From the NCBI GenBank assembly GCA_017518735.1, contig JAFWTY010000040.1, positions 1 to 64,000 of the forward strand: a DNA stretch of 64,000 nt. The letters run 5' to 3'. The translations under genes and the position numbers were made by a program. This DNA comes from Lachnospiraceae bacterium (GTDB lineage: Bacteria; Bacillota; Clostridia; Lachnospirales; Lachnospiraceae). Of this stretch, positions 9,198 to 17,710 are shown in pieces (the stretch's first letter is position 1; the number at the start of each line of letters is the position of its first letter). The notes below the pieces were generated by a model. It did no database searches. It saw only the letters and a list, made by a program, of their open reading frames with translations, and had not been told where the DNA came from.

Positions 9198-10493
9198 TCA
9201 CTCCGTTTGGGTCGGTCTTTCGGAATCGCTCTTTATAGACCACTTCAAAATCGGTGCATTGACACCCGGTCGTTTTATTGTCCAGAAAGGCGACTCACTC
9301 AAACCTCCCTGAATGTTCAACTTCAGACAAGGGGCGTCCTCCTCCGGATCAACCAGCCACTGAATAAAATGCAACATGGAAGAGAAATAAATATAATACT
9401 CTCCCTCGTTTAAAAAATGTGATGGAATCTCTCCGGTCAGGATATTCTTCCCCGGCTTTACATTATTCTTCTCATCATAATCATCTGTTAAATACGACCA
9501 GAACATCTGCGTTCCGTCCGCATTATAAATAGCATATCCGGCTGTAAATGCATGGTGAATCTTTTTCATGTTCAGCTCAATACGGACAAATGCCTTATCA
9601 CCGTTTTCTATAGGCTGGGACAGTTCCTGCCCATCTTTCCCCACCAGGCGAAAATCCAAAAGATCAAAGAATTCGTTATTGTAATGTGAAAGATCCCCTG
9701 AAGATTTTACATCATACAGGTTGCTTTGATACTTTGTAATGACTTTATCAATCTCATCACGAAGAACAATTTTGCCTTTGTTTAAAAGAATACCGTTTTT
9801 GCAAAGCGCTTTCACGGAGTTCATCCGGTGACTGACAAAAAGTACTGTCCTTCCCTCTTTGCTGCTTAGGTCGTTCATTTTCCCAAGTGCACGTTTCTGG
9901 AATTCCGCATCTCCGACGGCAAGAACTTCGTCTGCAATTAAAATGTCGCTGTCCAGATGAGCAGCTACGGCAAAAGCCAGACGCACATACATACCGCTGG
10001 AATATCTTTTGACAGGTGTATCAATGTGCTCATCGATCTCACTGAACGCTATAATCTCATCCAGTTTTTCATTGATCTCCGCTCTTTTCATGCCCAGGAT
10101 GGCGCCGTTTAGATAAATATTCTCTCTTCCTGTCATATCCGGATGAAAACCGGTTCCGACTTCCAGAAGGCTTGCCACGTTTCCTTTGATGCCGATGTGT
10201 CCCTTCGTCGGTGCGGTAACCCGGCTGATGACCTTAAGCAGAGTGGTCTTCCCGGCGCCGTTTTTGCCGATGATGCCGACTCGATCTCCCTGCTCAATCT
10301 CAAAATTAATGTCATCCAACGCCCAGAATCCTGTCTTATCTCCCACGTTCTCGCCAATCTTGAGTGTCTTATCCTCTTTGCCAATTTTGCGTGAAAACCA
10401 GGATTTGGCATCCGAATAAAACATACCGGTGTTGATCTGTCCCAGTCTGTAGTATTTGCCAATATTCTCTGCTTTGATTACAATATCGCCCAT
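9198..10493 (-). CDS. polysaccharide ABC exporter ATPase, Wzt/TagH type with C-terminal glycan-binding domain
   Basis: This ATPase would power export of a lipid-linked polysaccharide or teichoic-acid-like glycan across the membrane. Walker A (GKNGAGKT) is at residues 76-83, the ABC signature appears as YSSGMYVRLA, and Walker B ends in LIADEVLAVGD, typical of the polysaccharide exporter subfamily. After the ATPase, residues about 265-431 form a beta-rich extension like the Wzt C-terminal domain, which in studied systems recognises the capped end of the glycan. It sits three bases downstream of the permease gene. Which cap is recognised is unknown; the neighbouring methyltransferase and glycosyltransferases are candidates for making it. 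Confidence 0.9.
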   Translation of the reverse strand: MGDIVIKAENIGKYYRLGQINTGMFYSDAKSWFSRKIGKEDKTLKIGENVGDKTGFWALDDINFEIEQGDRVGIIGKNGAGKTTLLKVISRVTAPTKGHIGIKGNVASLLEVGTGFHPDMTGRENIYLNGAILGMKRAEINEKLDEIIAFSEIDEHIDTPVKRYSSGMYVRLAFAVAAHLDSDILIADEVLAVGDAEFQKRALGKMNDLSSKEGRTVLFVSHRMNSVKALCKNGILLNKGKIVLRDEIDKVITKYQSNLYDVKSSGDLSHYNNEFFDLLDFRLVGKDGQELSQPIENGDKAFVRIELNMKKIHHAFTAGYAIYNADGTQMFWSYLTDDYDEKNNVKPGKNILTGEIPSHFLNEGEYYIYFSSMLHFIQWLVDPEEDAPCLKLNIQGGLSESPFWTIKRPGVNAPILKWSIKSDSERPTQTE

Positions 10494-10496
10494 GTG

Positions 10497-11348
10497 TTAT
10501 ATCACGTCCACAAATACTTTTTCGTTTTTATTGAACAACAATATGCCTCCAAAAAGGATGATTAAAGTCCAGCCCACACTGTAAAGAATCATTTTCAGTG
10601 ACACTTCTCCCGTGCCGAAGCAGCAATACCGGAAGCACTCCAGGATGGCCGTAATCGGATTCAGTGCAAAAACAAGACGCAGTTTTCCCGATACTTCGGA
10701 TAACGGATAGACCACCGGAATCGCATACATAAACATGGACAGGAAAAACTCCAGCGCCTTCGCCAGATCTCTATACCTTGTGGTTATTGATGAGATCATG
10801 AGTCCCAGTCCGGTTGCCATCAGTATTATCCAAAGCATGATCAACGGCAAAAACAAGAGCTTCAGAGAAAGGAAACTGCCGTAGCCGTTAATCACATAGA
10901 TGACAAAAATGATAACGAATAAGCCAAACTGAATGGCAAACTTCAAGAGTTCCCCGAAGATAATTGCAATCGGTACGGTCAGTCTCGGAAAATACACTTT
11001 ACCGAATATATCTTTGTTGGCATAGAAAACTCTCGCCTGTACAGTCAGCAGACTGCTGAAAAAAGACCAAAGAATGGCTCCGATGGAATAAAACAAAACC
11101 GGCGGAACATCATTTGTTCCCAGAGATGCCACATGATTGAAAACAATGATAAACATGACAGTGGTAAACACCGGCTGAAACAGATACCAAAGCGGTCCCA
11201 GAATGGTCTGCTTATACGTAACGGCAATGTCTCTTTTCACAAAAAGAAAAATCAGATCTCTGTACTCAGCAATCTGTTTCAGTCCAACAGAAAAAGGATT
11301 CTGTTTTGCCTCTATTACCGTATCCCATTTATAATCATCAAAGTTCAT
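10497..11348 (-). CDS. polysaccharide ABC exporter permease, Wzm/TagG type
   Basis: This is the membrane half of the glycan exporter. It has 283 residues with six hydrophobic segments and the ABC-2 family layout. Near residue 38 it has FVKRDIAVTYKQTILGPLW, the conserved amphipathic entry helix of this family. It overlaps no gene but lies within six bases of the neighbours on both sides, with the ATPase directly downstream. The ribosome binding site is weak, suggesting coupling to the preceding glycosyltransferase gene. Confidence 0.92.
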   Translation of the reverse strand: MNFDDYKWDTVIEAKQNPFSVGLKQIAEYRDLIFLFVKRDIAVTYKQTILGPLWYLFQPVFTTVMFIIVFNHVASLGTNDVPPVLFYSIGAILWSFFSSLLTVQARVFYANKDIFGKVYFPRLTVPIAIIFGELLKFAIQFGLFVIIFVIYVINGYGSFLSLKLLFLPLIMLWIILMATGLGLMISSITTRYRDLAKALEFFLSMFMYAIPVVYPLSEVSGKLRLVFALNPITAILECFRYCCFGTGEVSLKMILYSVGWTLIILFGGILLFNKNEKVFVDVI

Positions 11349-11353
11349 GAATT

Positions 11354-12370
11354 TTATAAAACCTTCTTTGTTCTGTATAACCTTACCTTTGAAACGAAAT
11401 AGATTCCTCTTTTCATTTTAAGCAGCGAAAACAGAATGAGGAGATATTCCGTAATCCCGGTTCCTTCCGCTCTTCTGTCCTGCAATGCATATTTCCAAAC
11501 GAAACGGATTACTCTTCTGTACCTTCGGTTATTGATAATCCGTTCTATCCGCGCCAATGTCTCTTTGGTCATTGGGCCTTTGCTCAGGTTTTCAAAAATA
11601 AATGTATATACGCCGTAAAAATATGCCCTGTATACATGATGAATCGCCAGGTATTTCAGTTCCACGTCCGAAATCTGTTCGGTGAGGATTCTGTTTATCG
11701 AAAACATTTTGCTGATTCCGTCAAAAGAGTTTTTCTGGTAGGTCGATGTAAGCCCGTTTCTGCGTACGCTGTATCCGTATAATACTTCATGCACATAGGC
11801 AATCTTCGGAAGATTGTCCTGACAGTACCATGCACAGAATATACTGTCTTCACAAAGCGTAATGTTCTCGTCAAAGAGGTGCTTGATCTTCTCTCTTACA
11901 TAAAGCTTGTTCCATACGATACACTGCAAATCCTGTCGGATAATCTCAAACATAGCGTTTCCGGAATGATGATTTTGATAGGTGTGAACGGTCTTTTCCC
12001 TGTTTTTTGTCTGATAATAATCACATACTGCAAGATCTGCATTATTCTTTTTTATGGCAGAATACAGTTTTTCGAGAAACGTTTTATCAACAGAATCATC
12101 GGCATCAATAAAACCGATATATTTTCCCTTTGCTTTACGAATCCCCAGATTTCTGGCCGCACTCACTCCCCTGTTTGGCGTATGAAACGTCTTTATTCTT
12201 GCATCCCTGGAAGAAAGAGCATCGCAGATCTTTCCGGATCTGTCTTTCGATCCGTCATCGATCAGAAGAAGCTCAAAGTCCTCAAATGTTTGATTTTGGA
12301 TACATTTCACCGTATTAAAGATACAGTATTCTTTGTTGTATATAGGCACAATAATGCTGATTTCACACAT
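11354..12370 (-). CDS. family 2 glycosyltransferase
   Basis: A GT-A fold enzyme expected to add a sugar at the cytoplasmic face during glycan assembly. It begins with the typical SIIVPIYNKE strand, continues with LLIDDGSKDRSG and CDALSS, and carries the acidic metal-binding motif IDADDS near residue 90. The C-terminal half is less conserved and determines the acceptor. A TTG at 12379 is possible, but the ATG at 12370 is better placed after an AAGGA site. The gene lies between the FkbM methyltransferase and exporter permease genes in one operon. Donor and acceptor are unknown. Confidence 0.9.
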   Translation of the reverse strand: MCEISIIVPIYNKEYCIFNTVKCIQNQTFEDFELLLIDDGSKDRSGKICDALSSRDARIKTFHTPNRGVSAARNLGIRKAKGKYIGFIDADDSVDKTFLEKLYSAIKKNNADLAVCDYYQTKNREKTVHTYQNHHSGNAMFEIIRQDLQCIVWNKLYVREKIKHLFDENITLCEDSIFCAWYCQDNLPKIAYVHEVLYGYSVRRNGLTSTYQKNSFDGISKMFSINRILTEQISDVELKYLAIHHVYRAYFYGVYTFIFENLSKGPMTKETLARIERIINNRRYRRVIRFVWKYALQDRRAEGTGITEYLLILFSLLKMKRGIYFVSKVRLYRTKKVL

Positions 12371-12384
12371 TGCATTCAATCCTT

Positions 12385-13119
12385 TTATAAAACCGGTAAC
12401 CGGTCTTTTTGAATCTCTTCTTCCGCCATCAAAAATACAGTAGTCCTTGCTTTTGCAATCACAACATATCCTCTGTCAAGAAGATATCTTACCGCAGGAT
12501 CCTCCTTGATTGTTTCAACGCCGTTATAACAGGACAGAATCGACTCCATTACAATCAGTCTCGGGCGATAGGCTTCCCAGTCATTCGATTGCAACACGTC
12601 AAGTTCCATCGTTTCGACGTCTATATTCAGAACATCTATTTTTCTGTTCTTTAAATACCTGTCAAAAATGCTCTTCAGACGGACAACCCTAACCTGCTTT
12701 TTCCCTTTCAGTTCCGTCATTTTGTTTTTCAAAAGATGCTTCGCCCTCTTGGCGCTTGTAGTATTGTAAGCTGATTCCGAAAAACAGTAATACCCGATTC
12801 TTCCCGGATGATCGGACACTCCGACATTCAGATTCACATCGCCCGGACGGTATTTTTTAAATTCCTTCATGCAATCCGGTGACGGATCAATATTGATTCC
12901 GCTCCATCCTTTCAGATAAAGCTGAAACGTATTGGAAAAACGTATCGGATGATGTGCCCCCACATCGACATACGTCCCCTTCTTATCCGGAATCAGCATG
13001 TCAATGATTAAATCCTCTCCGTTCTGGGAAAAGGTAACACCCTCACACCTTGTAAGCTTACAGAACCTTTTCAAAACTTTTCCGTATATTCCGCTTGAAA
13101 CAATCCATTCTTTTAACAT
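12385..13119 (-). CDS. FkbM family methyltransferase
   Basis: This is an S-adenosylmethionine-dependent O-methyltransferase of the FkbM family. The cofactor-binding start is YVDVGAHHPI near residue 50, followed by GINIDPSPDC and a later IDVLNIDVETMELDVL stretch typical of the family. In polysaccharide clusters these enzymes often methylate sugars, and methylation can serve as a chain-terminating cap. That fits the Wzt-type ATPase with a C-terminal binding domain in the same operon, but the role here is inference. At 244 residues its length is normal. Confidence 0.88.
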   Translation of the reverse strand: MLKEWIVSSGIYGKVLKRFCKLTRCEGVTFSQNGEDLIIDMLIPDKKGTYVDVGAHHPIRFSNTFQLYLKGWSGINIDPSPDCMKEFKKYRPGDVNLNVGVSDHPGRIGYYCFSESAYNTTSAKRAKHLLKNKMTELKGKKQVRVVRLKSIFDRYLKNRKIDVLNIDVETMELDVLQSNDWEAYRPRLIVMESILSCYNGVETIKEDPAVRYLLDRGYVVIAKARTTVFLMAEEEIQKDRLPVL

Positions 13120-13141
13120 GTTTTCTCTCTGTTCTTTATCA

Positions 13142-13978
13142 TTAATCTATTTTTCGCCACTGTGCTGCTTTATATTTCTCCGGATACCATCCTCGTTTCT
13201 CCGAATAAAAGTTCTTGCCTAGAATCTTCTTTGCAAGTTTCCGGGTTCCTTCAATCAGCACAACCCTGGTAATCTGCAGATGCGGGAATGCCACTCTCTT
13301 CAATCCGTTGCTTCGTCTTGAAGCATCAAACTCTTTCTCACGCTTTAAAACCCGGTTGCTGCTGACCCCGCCGAGGCGATAAATGCACAAGGTGTCATCC
13401 AGTTTCCGAAAACTTTTTTCATCCGCCGAAAAGATTTTTATAAACAAATCAAAATCCGCCGCAATCTCATATTTCGCATCAAACAGATATTTCCTGACAA
13501 TCTCCGTTCTGGTTATGGAAGACTGATGACAAATCGGGTTGTAGTTCTTGAAACAGCTCGTCTCTCCGGCTTTTAACAGTTTGTATTTTCCGTTTTCCAA
13601 CAAAACCGTATTGCCGTAGATGACATCATATTTCCCCGAAACCTCTGAAGAAAGACGAGTCAAAACATGCTCGTCAAACAATGCATCGCCGGCATTGAGA
13701 TACATGATCCATTCCCCATTTGCATATTCGGCGGAACGGTTCATTGCATCATATAAGCCTTCGTCTTTTTCGGAAATTATTCGAAACGATATATTTTTTT
13801 CCCGGAAACGATCTCTGTATTTTTCCGCAATCTCAATCGTAGCATCGTTGGACTGTCCGTCTTTTATCAGATACTCGTAATCGGTATCATCCTGATTCAG
13901 TACGGAGTTTATCGTATATTCAATTTCTTTTTCCGCATTCAGACATACGGTGATTACAGAAAATCGCGTTTTATTCAA
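13142..13978 (-). CDS. family 2 glycosyltransferase, TTG start
   Basis: A 278-residue GT-A enzyme. It opens with FSVITVCLNAEKEIE, followed by YLIKDGQSNDATI and a metal-binding stretch MYLNAGDALFD near residue 95, the pattern of WcaA-like enzymes that use a modified DXD. The only reasonable start is TTG at 13978, supported by a GGAGAAGAAAG site. It is second in the operon and lies 22 bases before the FkbM gene. Sugar specificity cannot be assigned. Confidence 0.88.
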   Translation of the reverse strand: MNKTRFSVITVCLNAEKEIEYTINSVLNQDDTDYEYLIKDGQSNDATIEIAEKYRDRFREKNISFRIISEKDEGLYDAMNRSAEYANGEWIMYLNAGDALFDEHVLTRLSSEVSGKYDVIYGNTVLLENGKYKLLKAGETSCFKNYNPICHQSSITRTEIVRKYLFDAKYEIAADFDLFIKIFSADEKSFRKLDDTLCIYRLGGVSSNRVLKREKEFDASRRSNGLKRVAFPHLQITRVVLIEGTRKLAKKILGKNFYSEKRGWYPEKYKAAQWRKID

Positions 13979-14011
13979 TTTCTTTCTTCTCCGCCGACAG
14001 CCAAAATAGAA

Positions 14012-14956
14012 TCAGATGATACGGTAAATGCCTTTCAACAGTTTGAGGGATATATAAGAAATCCGGCAGGCTGTTTTTGTTTTCACCGTTGCTTTGCGGT
14101 CCCGCAACACTGCCCCGCGGTATTTCTTAATATCGTTTACCGCCATTTCTTTCAAAAGTATGCCTTCCTCACTTGTCTCATCTTTTGCATTTAAATAAAC
14201 AAAAAATGCGTTATTTACCAAAAGAGCATTTGCGGAATCAACGAACCCGGGATATTTTTCGTTACAAATTCCTACGATTCCTTCGCAGGATAAAATGACA
14301 TCCTTCAGATCTTCCGTCCTTTTCAGTCCGGTAATACTGTTCTCCCGTCTGACATAGTGATACAGATAATCCGGAATCACAGAGACATACCCTTCCCGTC
14401 CGATCAGGTAATCAAAAACAAAGAATATATCCTCGCAGTAGTTGTATTCCCGGAACAATTCCCCGATCTTTTCTGTCCGAAACAGTTTTCCCCAACACGT
14501 TCCGCCTTCCGCTCTGCAGTAAAACGTGTTGTCGATATACTCTTTAATCGAGCACTTCTCTTCTCCCGGTAAATCGCGTTTCGTAACCCTGTCACCCTTA
14601 ACATCATACGAATTGCATGATGCAAGAATGCAGCCTTCTTTTTCGATAGCCGAAACCAGCTTTTCCACATACTCCGGCTCCACGTAATCATCCGCATCAA
14701 CGAAGGTAATATATTCACCTTTAGCATTCTTTATGCCGTTGTTTCTTGCGGACGACACGCCTTCGTTCTTTACATGAAGCACACGAATTCTGGAATCTTT
14801 TTCCGGAAAGGTATCACATAAAGATTCGGACGAATCGGTAGAGCCGTCATTGATCAGAATGATTTCCAAATCGGAATATGTCTGAGAGATGACGGAATCC
14901 ACGCATTTTTGTAAAGTTTTTATCCCGTTATAGACAGGTATAATGACTGTAACCAT
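14012..14956 (-). CDS. family 2 glycosyltransferase, first gene of the glycan operon
   Basis: A 314-residue GT-A glycosyltransferase. It begins with VTVIIPVYNGIKTL, has LINDGSTDSSES and the metal-binding VDADDYV near residue 90. It resembles the third family 2 enzyme in the cluster in its first 100 residues, which suggests an old duplication. It is the first gene of a run of nine closely spaced minus-strand genes ending at 4252. The ribosome binding site is weak (AGGA, 14 bases from the ATG). Confidence 0.9.
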   Translation of the reverse strand: MVTVIIPVYNGIKTLQKCVDSVISQTYSDLEIILINDGSTDSSESLCDTFPEKDSRIRVLHVKNEGVSSARNNGIKNAKGEYITFVDADDYVEPEYVEKLVSAIEKEGCILASCNSYDVKGDRVTKRDLPGEEKCSIKEYIDNTFYCRAEGGTCWGKLFRTEKIGELFREYNYCEDIFFVFDYLIGREGYVSVIPDYLYHYVRRENSITGLKRTEDLKDVILSCEGIVGICNEKYPGFVDSANALLVNNAFFVYLNAKDETSEEGILLKEMAVNDIKKYRGAVLRDRKATVKTKTACRISYISLKLLKGIYRII

Positions 14957-15099
14957 CTGTATATTCTACATCCTGAAAATATGATTATTTCGAATGTTTT
15001 TTCATCAAAACATAGATATTAATATTTTATCATATTTCCGCCAAAAAATGGAGAAATGATTGCTATAAATGCTTTTCTCAAAATTAATAATTTGTTCGG

Positions 15100-15128
15100 T
15101 TTACAAACCAGAACATTTGTTCTATATT
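15100..15128 (+). promoter_or_regulatory. promoter with LexA-type operator in the spacer
   Basis: TTTACA (15100-15105) and TATATT (15123-15128) are separated by 17 bases. The spacer holds the perfect palindrome AGAACATTTGTTCT (15110-15123), which fits the Gram-positive LexA pattern GAAC-N4-GTTC. A second, imperfect palindrome (GTTCGGTTT ... AAACCAGAAC) overlaps the -35 side. A repressor at this spot would block RNA polymerase, as in SOS genes. Confidence 0.65.
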
Positions 15129-15152
15129 ATTGTAAAATATGAGGACAATATT

Positions 15153-15431
15153 ATGAAACCGGTTCCTGTAGATTTAATCTGTGCACACCTAAGAGACGGC
15201 AGCATCTCGCCGATTCGAATCCGCGTCATTGACGAGGACGGACAGCGCCAGACCTACTCCATAAAGGAATATCGAGAACTCTCGCACCAGGGTGCGAGAA
15301 TCATGCCGGACGGCGTATATGTCACAAACAATACGCTGATTTTTGAATGCAAGATCGAAGTATTCGGCAACTCCAAAACCATACGGCTTTATAACACTCC
15401 GCCGAGTCTGGACTGGCATTACACACACTGA
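15153..15431 (+). CDS. small protein, probably SOS-regulated
   Basis: A 92-residue soluble protein that I cannot assign to a named family. The ATG at 15153 has a GAGGACAA site; the longer in-frame start upstream would overlap the promoter and operator and is rejected. The protein is rich in short beta-strand-like stretches (RIRVIDEDG, TNNTLIFECKIEVFG) and ends near SLDWHY. The layout resembles small proteins encoded near Y-family DNA polymerases in Clostridia, and the LexA-type operator supports a DNA-damage role, but both points are inference. A good terminator follows directly. Confidence 0.72.
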   Translation: MKPVPVDLICAHLRDGSISPIRIRVIDEDGQRQTYSIKEYRELSHQGARIMPDGVYVTNNTLIFECKIEVFGNSKTIRLYNTPPSLDWHYTH

Positions 15432-15440
15432 AAACAAAAA

Positions 15441-15476
15441 GAAAAACAGGAAAGCCTGAGCTTTCCTGCTTCTCTT
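15441..15476. terminator. bidirectional intrinsic terminator
   Basis: A perfect 9-bp stem (CAGGAAAGC / GCTTTCCTG) with a CTGA loop lies at 15447-15468. It is flanked by an A-rich stretch on the left and a T-rich stretch on the right, so it can end both the plus-strand small gene and the minus-strand DUF4097 operon. Confidence 0.85.
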
Positions 15477-15492
15477 TTAAATGATTTATGAA

Positions 15493-16572
15493 TTACTTAA
15501 TGGAGAGATGAATACTGCCGCTGGTAGTTTTTGCATTGCAGGTTCCGTTCTTTTCTCCCGTAGCATTCTCCGGGAGATGTACGCCGCCGCTCGTTGCGGA
15601 TGCACTGAAATCCTTATTGGTAAGGAACTCTGCATGGATGGATCCGGAGCTTGCTTCCAGGGAAACCTCAGTTCCGTCGCTTCCATCAATGTGAATACTG
15701 CCGGAAGTGGATTTTGCCGCCATAATCTTTTCAAGGAGAGCATTCTTCATGTGAATGCTTCCGCTGGAGGTTTGAGACTTCAGATCTCTTGCAGTCAGAT
15801 TCTCAACATCAATGCTTCCGGATGTGTTCTTTAAGGACACTTCGCCGGTTGCGGTTACGCCTTTGGTGCTGATTCTTCCGCTGGTATTCTCCGCGGATAA
15901 ATCGTCACATACAACGTTTTCCATGGTGATGGATCCGGAAGAACCCTTCACTTTGATATCTCCTGTGGCTTCCACATCAATGACTTTTGTGCTTCCGCTG
16001 GAAGTATCCACGGAAACTTCTGCCGCCTTCACACCTTCCATTGTCATGGATCCGCTGGTAACCTTAATTTTCAGGGAACCGTTTACATTGGACTTAAATT
16101 CCACGGAACCGCTGCTGCTGCTGATATTTGCCGTCTCAAATGTAAATCCGTCGGCAATCTTTACAGAACCGGAAGAACTATTCACGGAAAGATCCTTGTA
16201 CTCATCCGCCGGCAAATAGATGGTTGCCTTGGGAGATGAGAAAATGACCCACATGCCATTGGACTTTGACTGAATGGACAAAACTCCGTTGTTTTCTTCA
16301 ATTACAAATTCATAGTTCTTCGGCTCTTTTGTTTCTATTCTTGCGATTCCGTCCTGCGCCGGTACGATTTCAATTGCTGCGCTGTTTGTTTCATCAATCT
16401 GAATAGATTCTACTTTTTCCTGAATTACATATGTTTTTTCCATGACATTTCCCTCTTCGAATATTTTCTTAAAATCAAAGGATCCCCTTGATAATCCGAT
16501 TACCATTATGAGTGCACCCAGTACAACCAGCACACCTGCAATGACAAACGCTACTGTTTTTGCTTTTTTCAT
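15493..16572 (-). CDS. DUF4097 putative adhesin with SGS repeats
   Basis: A membrane-anchored protein with one N-terminal hydrophobic helix (about 7-27) and a long repetitive extracytoplasmic region. From residue 130 to the end, the motif S/T-S-G-S/G recurs about every 20 residues, at least ten times, as expected for a right-handed beta-helix of the DUF4097 family. The gene overlaps the DUF1700 gene upstream by four bases (ATGA) and has an AGGAGG site, so it is the last gene of the padR operon. The family is widespread in Firmicutes and its exact function is poorly defined; stress-responsive envelope roles are proposed. Confidence 0.88.
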   Translation of the reverse strand: MKKAKTVAFVIAGVLVVLGALIMVIGLSRGSFDFKKIFEEGNVMEKTYVIQEKVESIQIDETNSAAIEIVPAQDGIARIETKEPKNYEFVIEENNGVLSIQSKSNGMWVIFSSPKATIYLPADEYKDLSVNSSSGSVKIADGFTFETANISSSSGSVEFKSNVNGSLKIKVTSGSMTMEGVKAAEVSVDTSSGSTKVIDVEATGDIKVKGSSGSITMENVVCDDLSAENTSGRISTKGVTATGEVSLKNTSGSIDVENLTARDLKSQTSSGSIHMKNALLEKIMAAKSTSGSIHIDGSDGTEVSLEASSGSIHAEFLTNKDFSASATSGGVHLPENATGEKNGTCNAKTTSGSIHLSIK

Positions 16573-17315
16573 GCCATTACACCTCCTGCAGTTTCTTCTG
16601 CTGCCGCATCTGTGGCAACCTCTTCCTGTACTTCCGTTGCAACTGCTTCCATGACTTCTTCCGTCACATTCTCTGCCGTCGCTTCTTTTACTTCTTCCTT
16701 GATTTCTTCCTCATTTTCCTCTTCTCTTTTCCCTACAAATAAGTATTTGATTCCAAGGATGATTGCTTTTCCGGTCTTGAGCATGCCCTTGGCAAACAGG
16801 TTGCAAAGCATGAAGAACGGAATACTGAGTCCTACCAGGATGAGACCGGCACCGAATAATACGATTCCTGCATTCGGAATTCCCTGAACGATGGCAAAAA
16901 TCGCAAATCCGATACTTCCGAGTCCGCCCAGCAAAAATGCCAGATCCACGCAGTAGAAGGAAACGATTAAGCACCAGAATACCAGGTATAATACGAAGAT
17001 CAGTACTGCCATGGTAATGAGGATCGGGAACCAGATTGGAAATCCGATTGCCAAAAGGACGATTTCCCATGCCTTCATTCCTCTTCTACGTTTTACCTTT
17101 TCCTTAACAAGTTTCGGAAGAGAAACATCGGAAAGAATCTTTGCGGAAATGTCTTTTACATCTCCAACGGCTGCAACCGCCTCATCCTCACTCATTCCGT
17201 CTTCCATGCGATCTTCAATCATTTCTTCGTAAAAATCCAAGGATTTATTTAACTCTTCTTCCGGAAGACCACGAAGCGATTTTCGTAAGCTGTCCATCAA
17301 TTCCGCTTTATTCAT
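16569..17315 (-). CDS. DUF1700/HAAS-domain membrane protein
   Basis: The first 75 residues form the small helical HAAS-like domain seen in DUF1700 proteins (SLRKSLRGLPEEELNKSLDFYEEM, then MSEDEAVAAVGDV). Several hydrophobic segments follow between residues 80 and 200, then an acidic Glu/Ala-rich tail. In this family the N-terminal domain is thought to link the membrane protein to the PadR-type regulator. The start overlaps the end of padR by eight bases and its end overlaps the DUF4097 start, giving a fully coupled three-gene operon. Confidence 0.88.
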   Translation of the reverse strand: MNKAELMDSLRKSLRGLPEEELNKSLDFYEEMIEDRMEDGMSEDEAVAAVGDVKDISAKILSDVSLPKLVKEKVKRRRGMKAWEIVLLAIGFPIWFPILITMAVLIFVLYLVFWCLIVSFYCVDLAFLLGGLGSIGFAIFAIVQGIPNAGIVLFGAGLILVGLSIPFFMLCNLFAKGMLKTGKAIILGIKYLFVGKREEENEEEIKEEVKEATAENVTEEVMEAVATEVQEEVATDAAAEETAGGVMA

Positions 17316-17628
17316 CTTTCTTCTCCTCCCTCGTCACGTATTCATAAATCATCATTATTTCTTTCCATTCATCTTTAAACGCATCAATTCGTGCAAGCCC
17401 CTGCTCGGTGATGTGATAATACTTTCGAAGTCGTCCGTTATGCTCCGCACTCCTTACGGTCAAAAGTGATCCTGATTCCAGTCGTCTTAAAATCGGATAA
17501 AGGGTTGATTCCGATATTTCCACATACGGGCTGATGTCTTTAATAATCTGGTATCCGTAAGAATCTTCATTCTTTATGGAAGCCAGAACGCATACATCCA
17601 AAAGTCCGCGCTTCATCTGTATTTCCAT
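17308..17628 (-). CDS. PadR family transcriptional regulator
   Basis: A 106-residue winged-helix repressor. It opens with the PadR signature MKRGLLDVCVLASIKNEDSYGY, and SESTLYPILRRLESGSLL forms the recognition helix and wing, followed by a C-terminal dimerisation helix. It leads the operon padR-DUF1700-DUF4097, a common arrangement in which PadR controls its own operon. A near-consensus promoter with a palindrome over the -10 lies just upstream. The ligand is unknown. Confidence 0.93.
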   Translation of the reverse strand: MEIQMKRGLLDVCVLASIKNEDSYGYQIIKDISPYVEISESTLYPILRRLESGSLLTVRSAEHNGRLRKYYHITEQGLARIDAFKDEWKEIMMIYEYVTREEKKDE

Positions 17629-17710
17629 ACCCTGCTGTTCTCCTTTCCTGTTTTATGAAAAGCTGTATTGAATAATTGTTTTACGTAAAATCGATTACAA
17701 TATAACACAT

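Noticed and set aside
8133-14956. Prophage or integrative element
   Set aside because: No integrase, transposase, phage structural gene or flanking direct repeat was recognised; the genes form an ordinary surface-glycan operon.
15493-16200. CRISPR-like or tandem DNA repeat array
   Set aside because: The periodicity comes from the protein repeat of DUF4097; there are no conserved direct repeats with unique spacers.
15812-16219. Repetitive plus-strand frame opposite the DUF4097 gene
   Set aside because: It mirrors the SGS repeats of the minus-strand gene and lacks a ribosome binding site.
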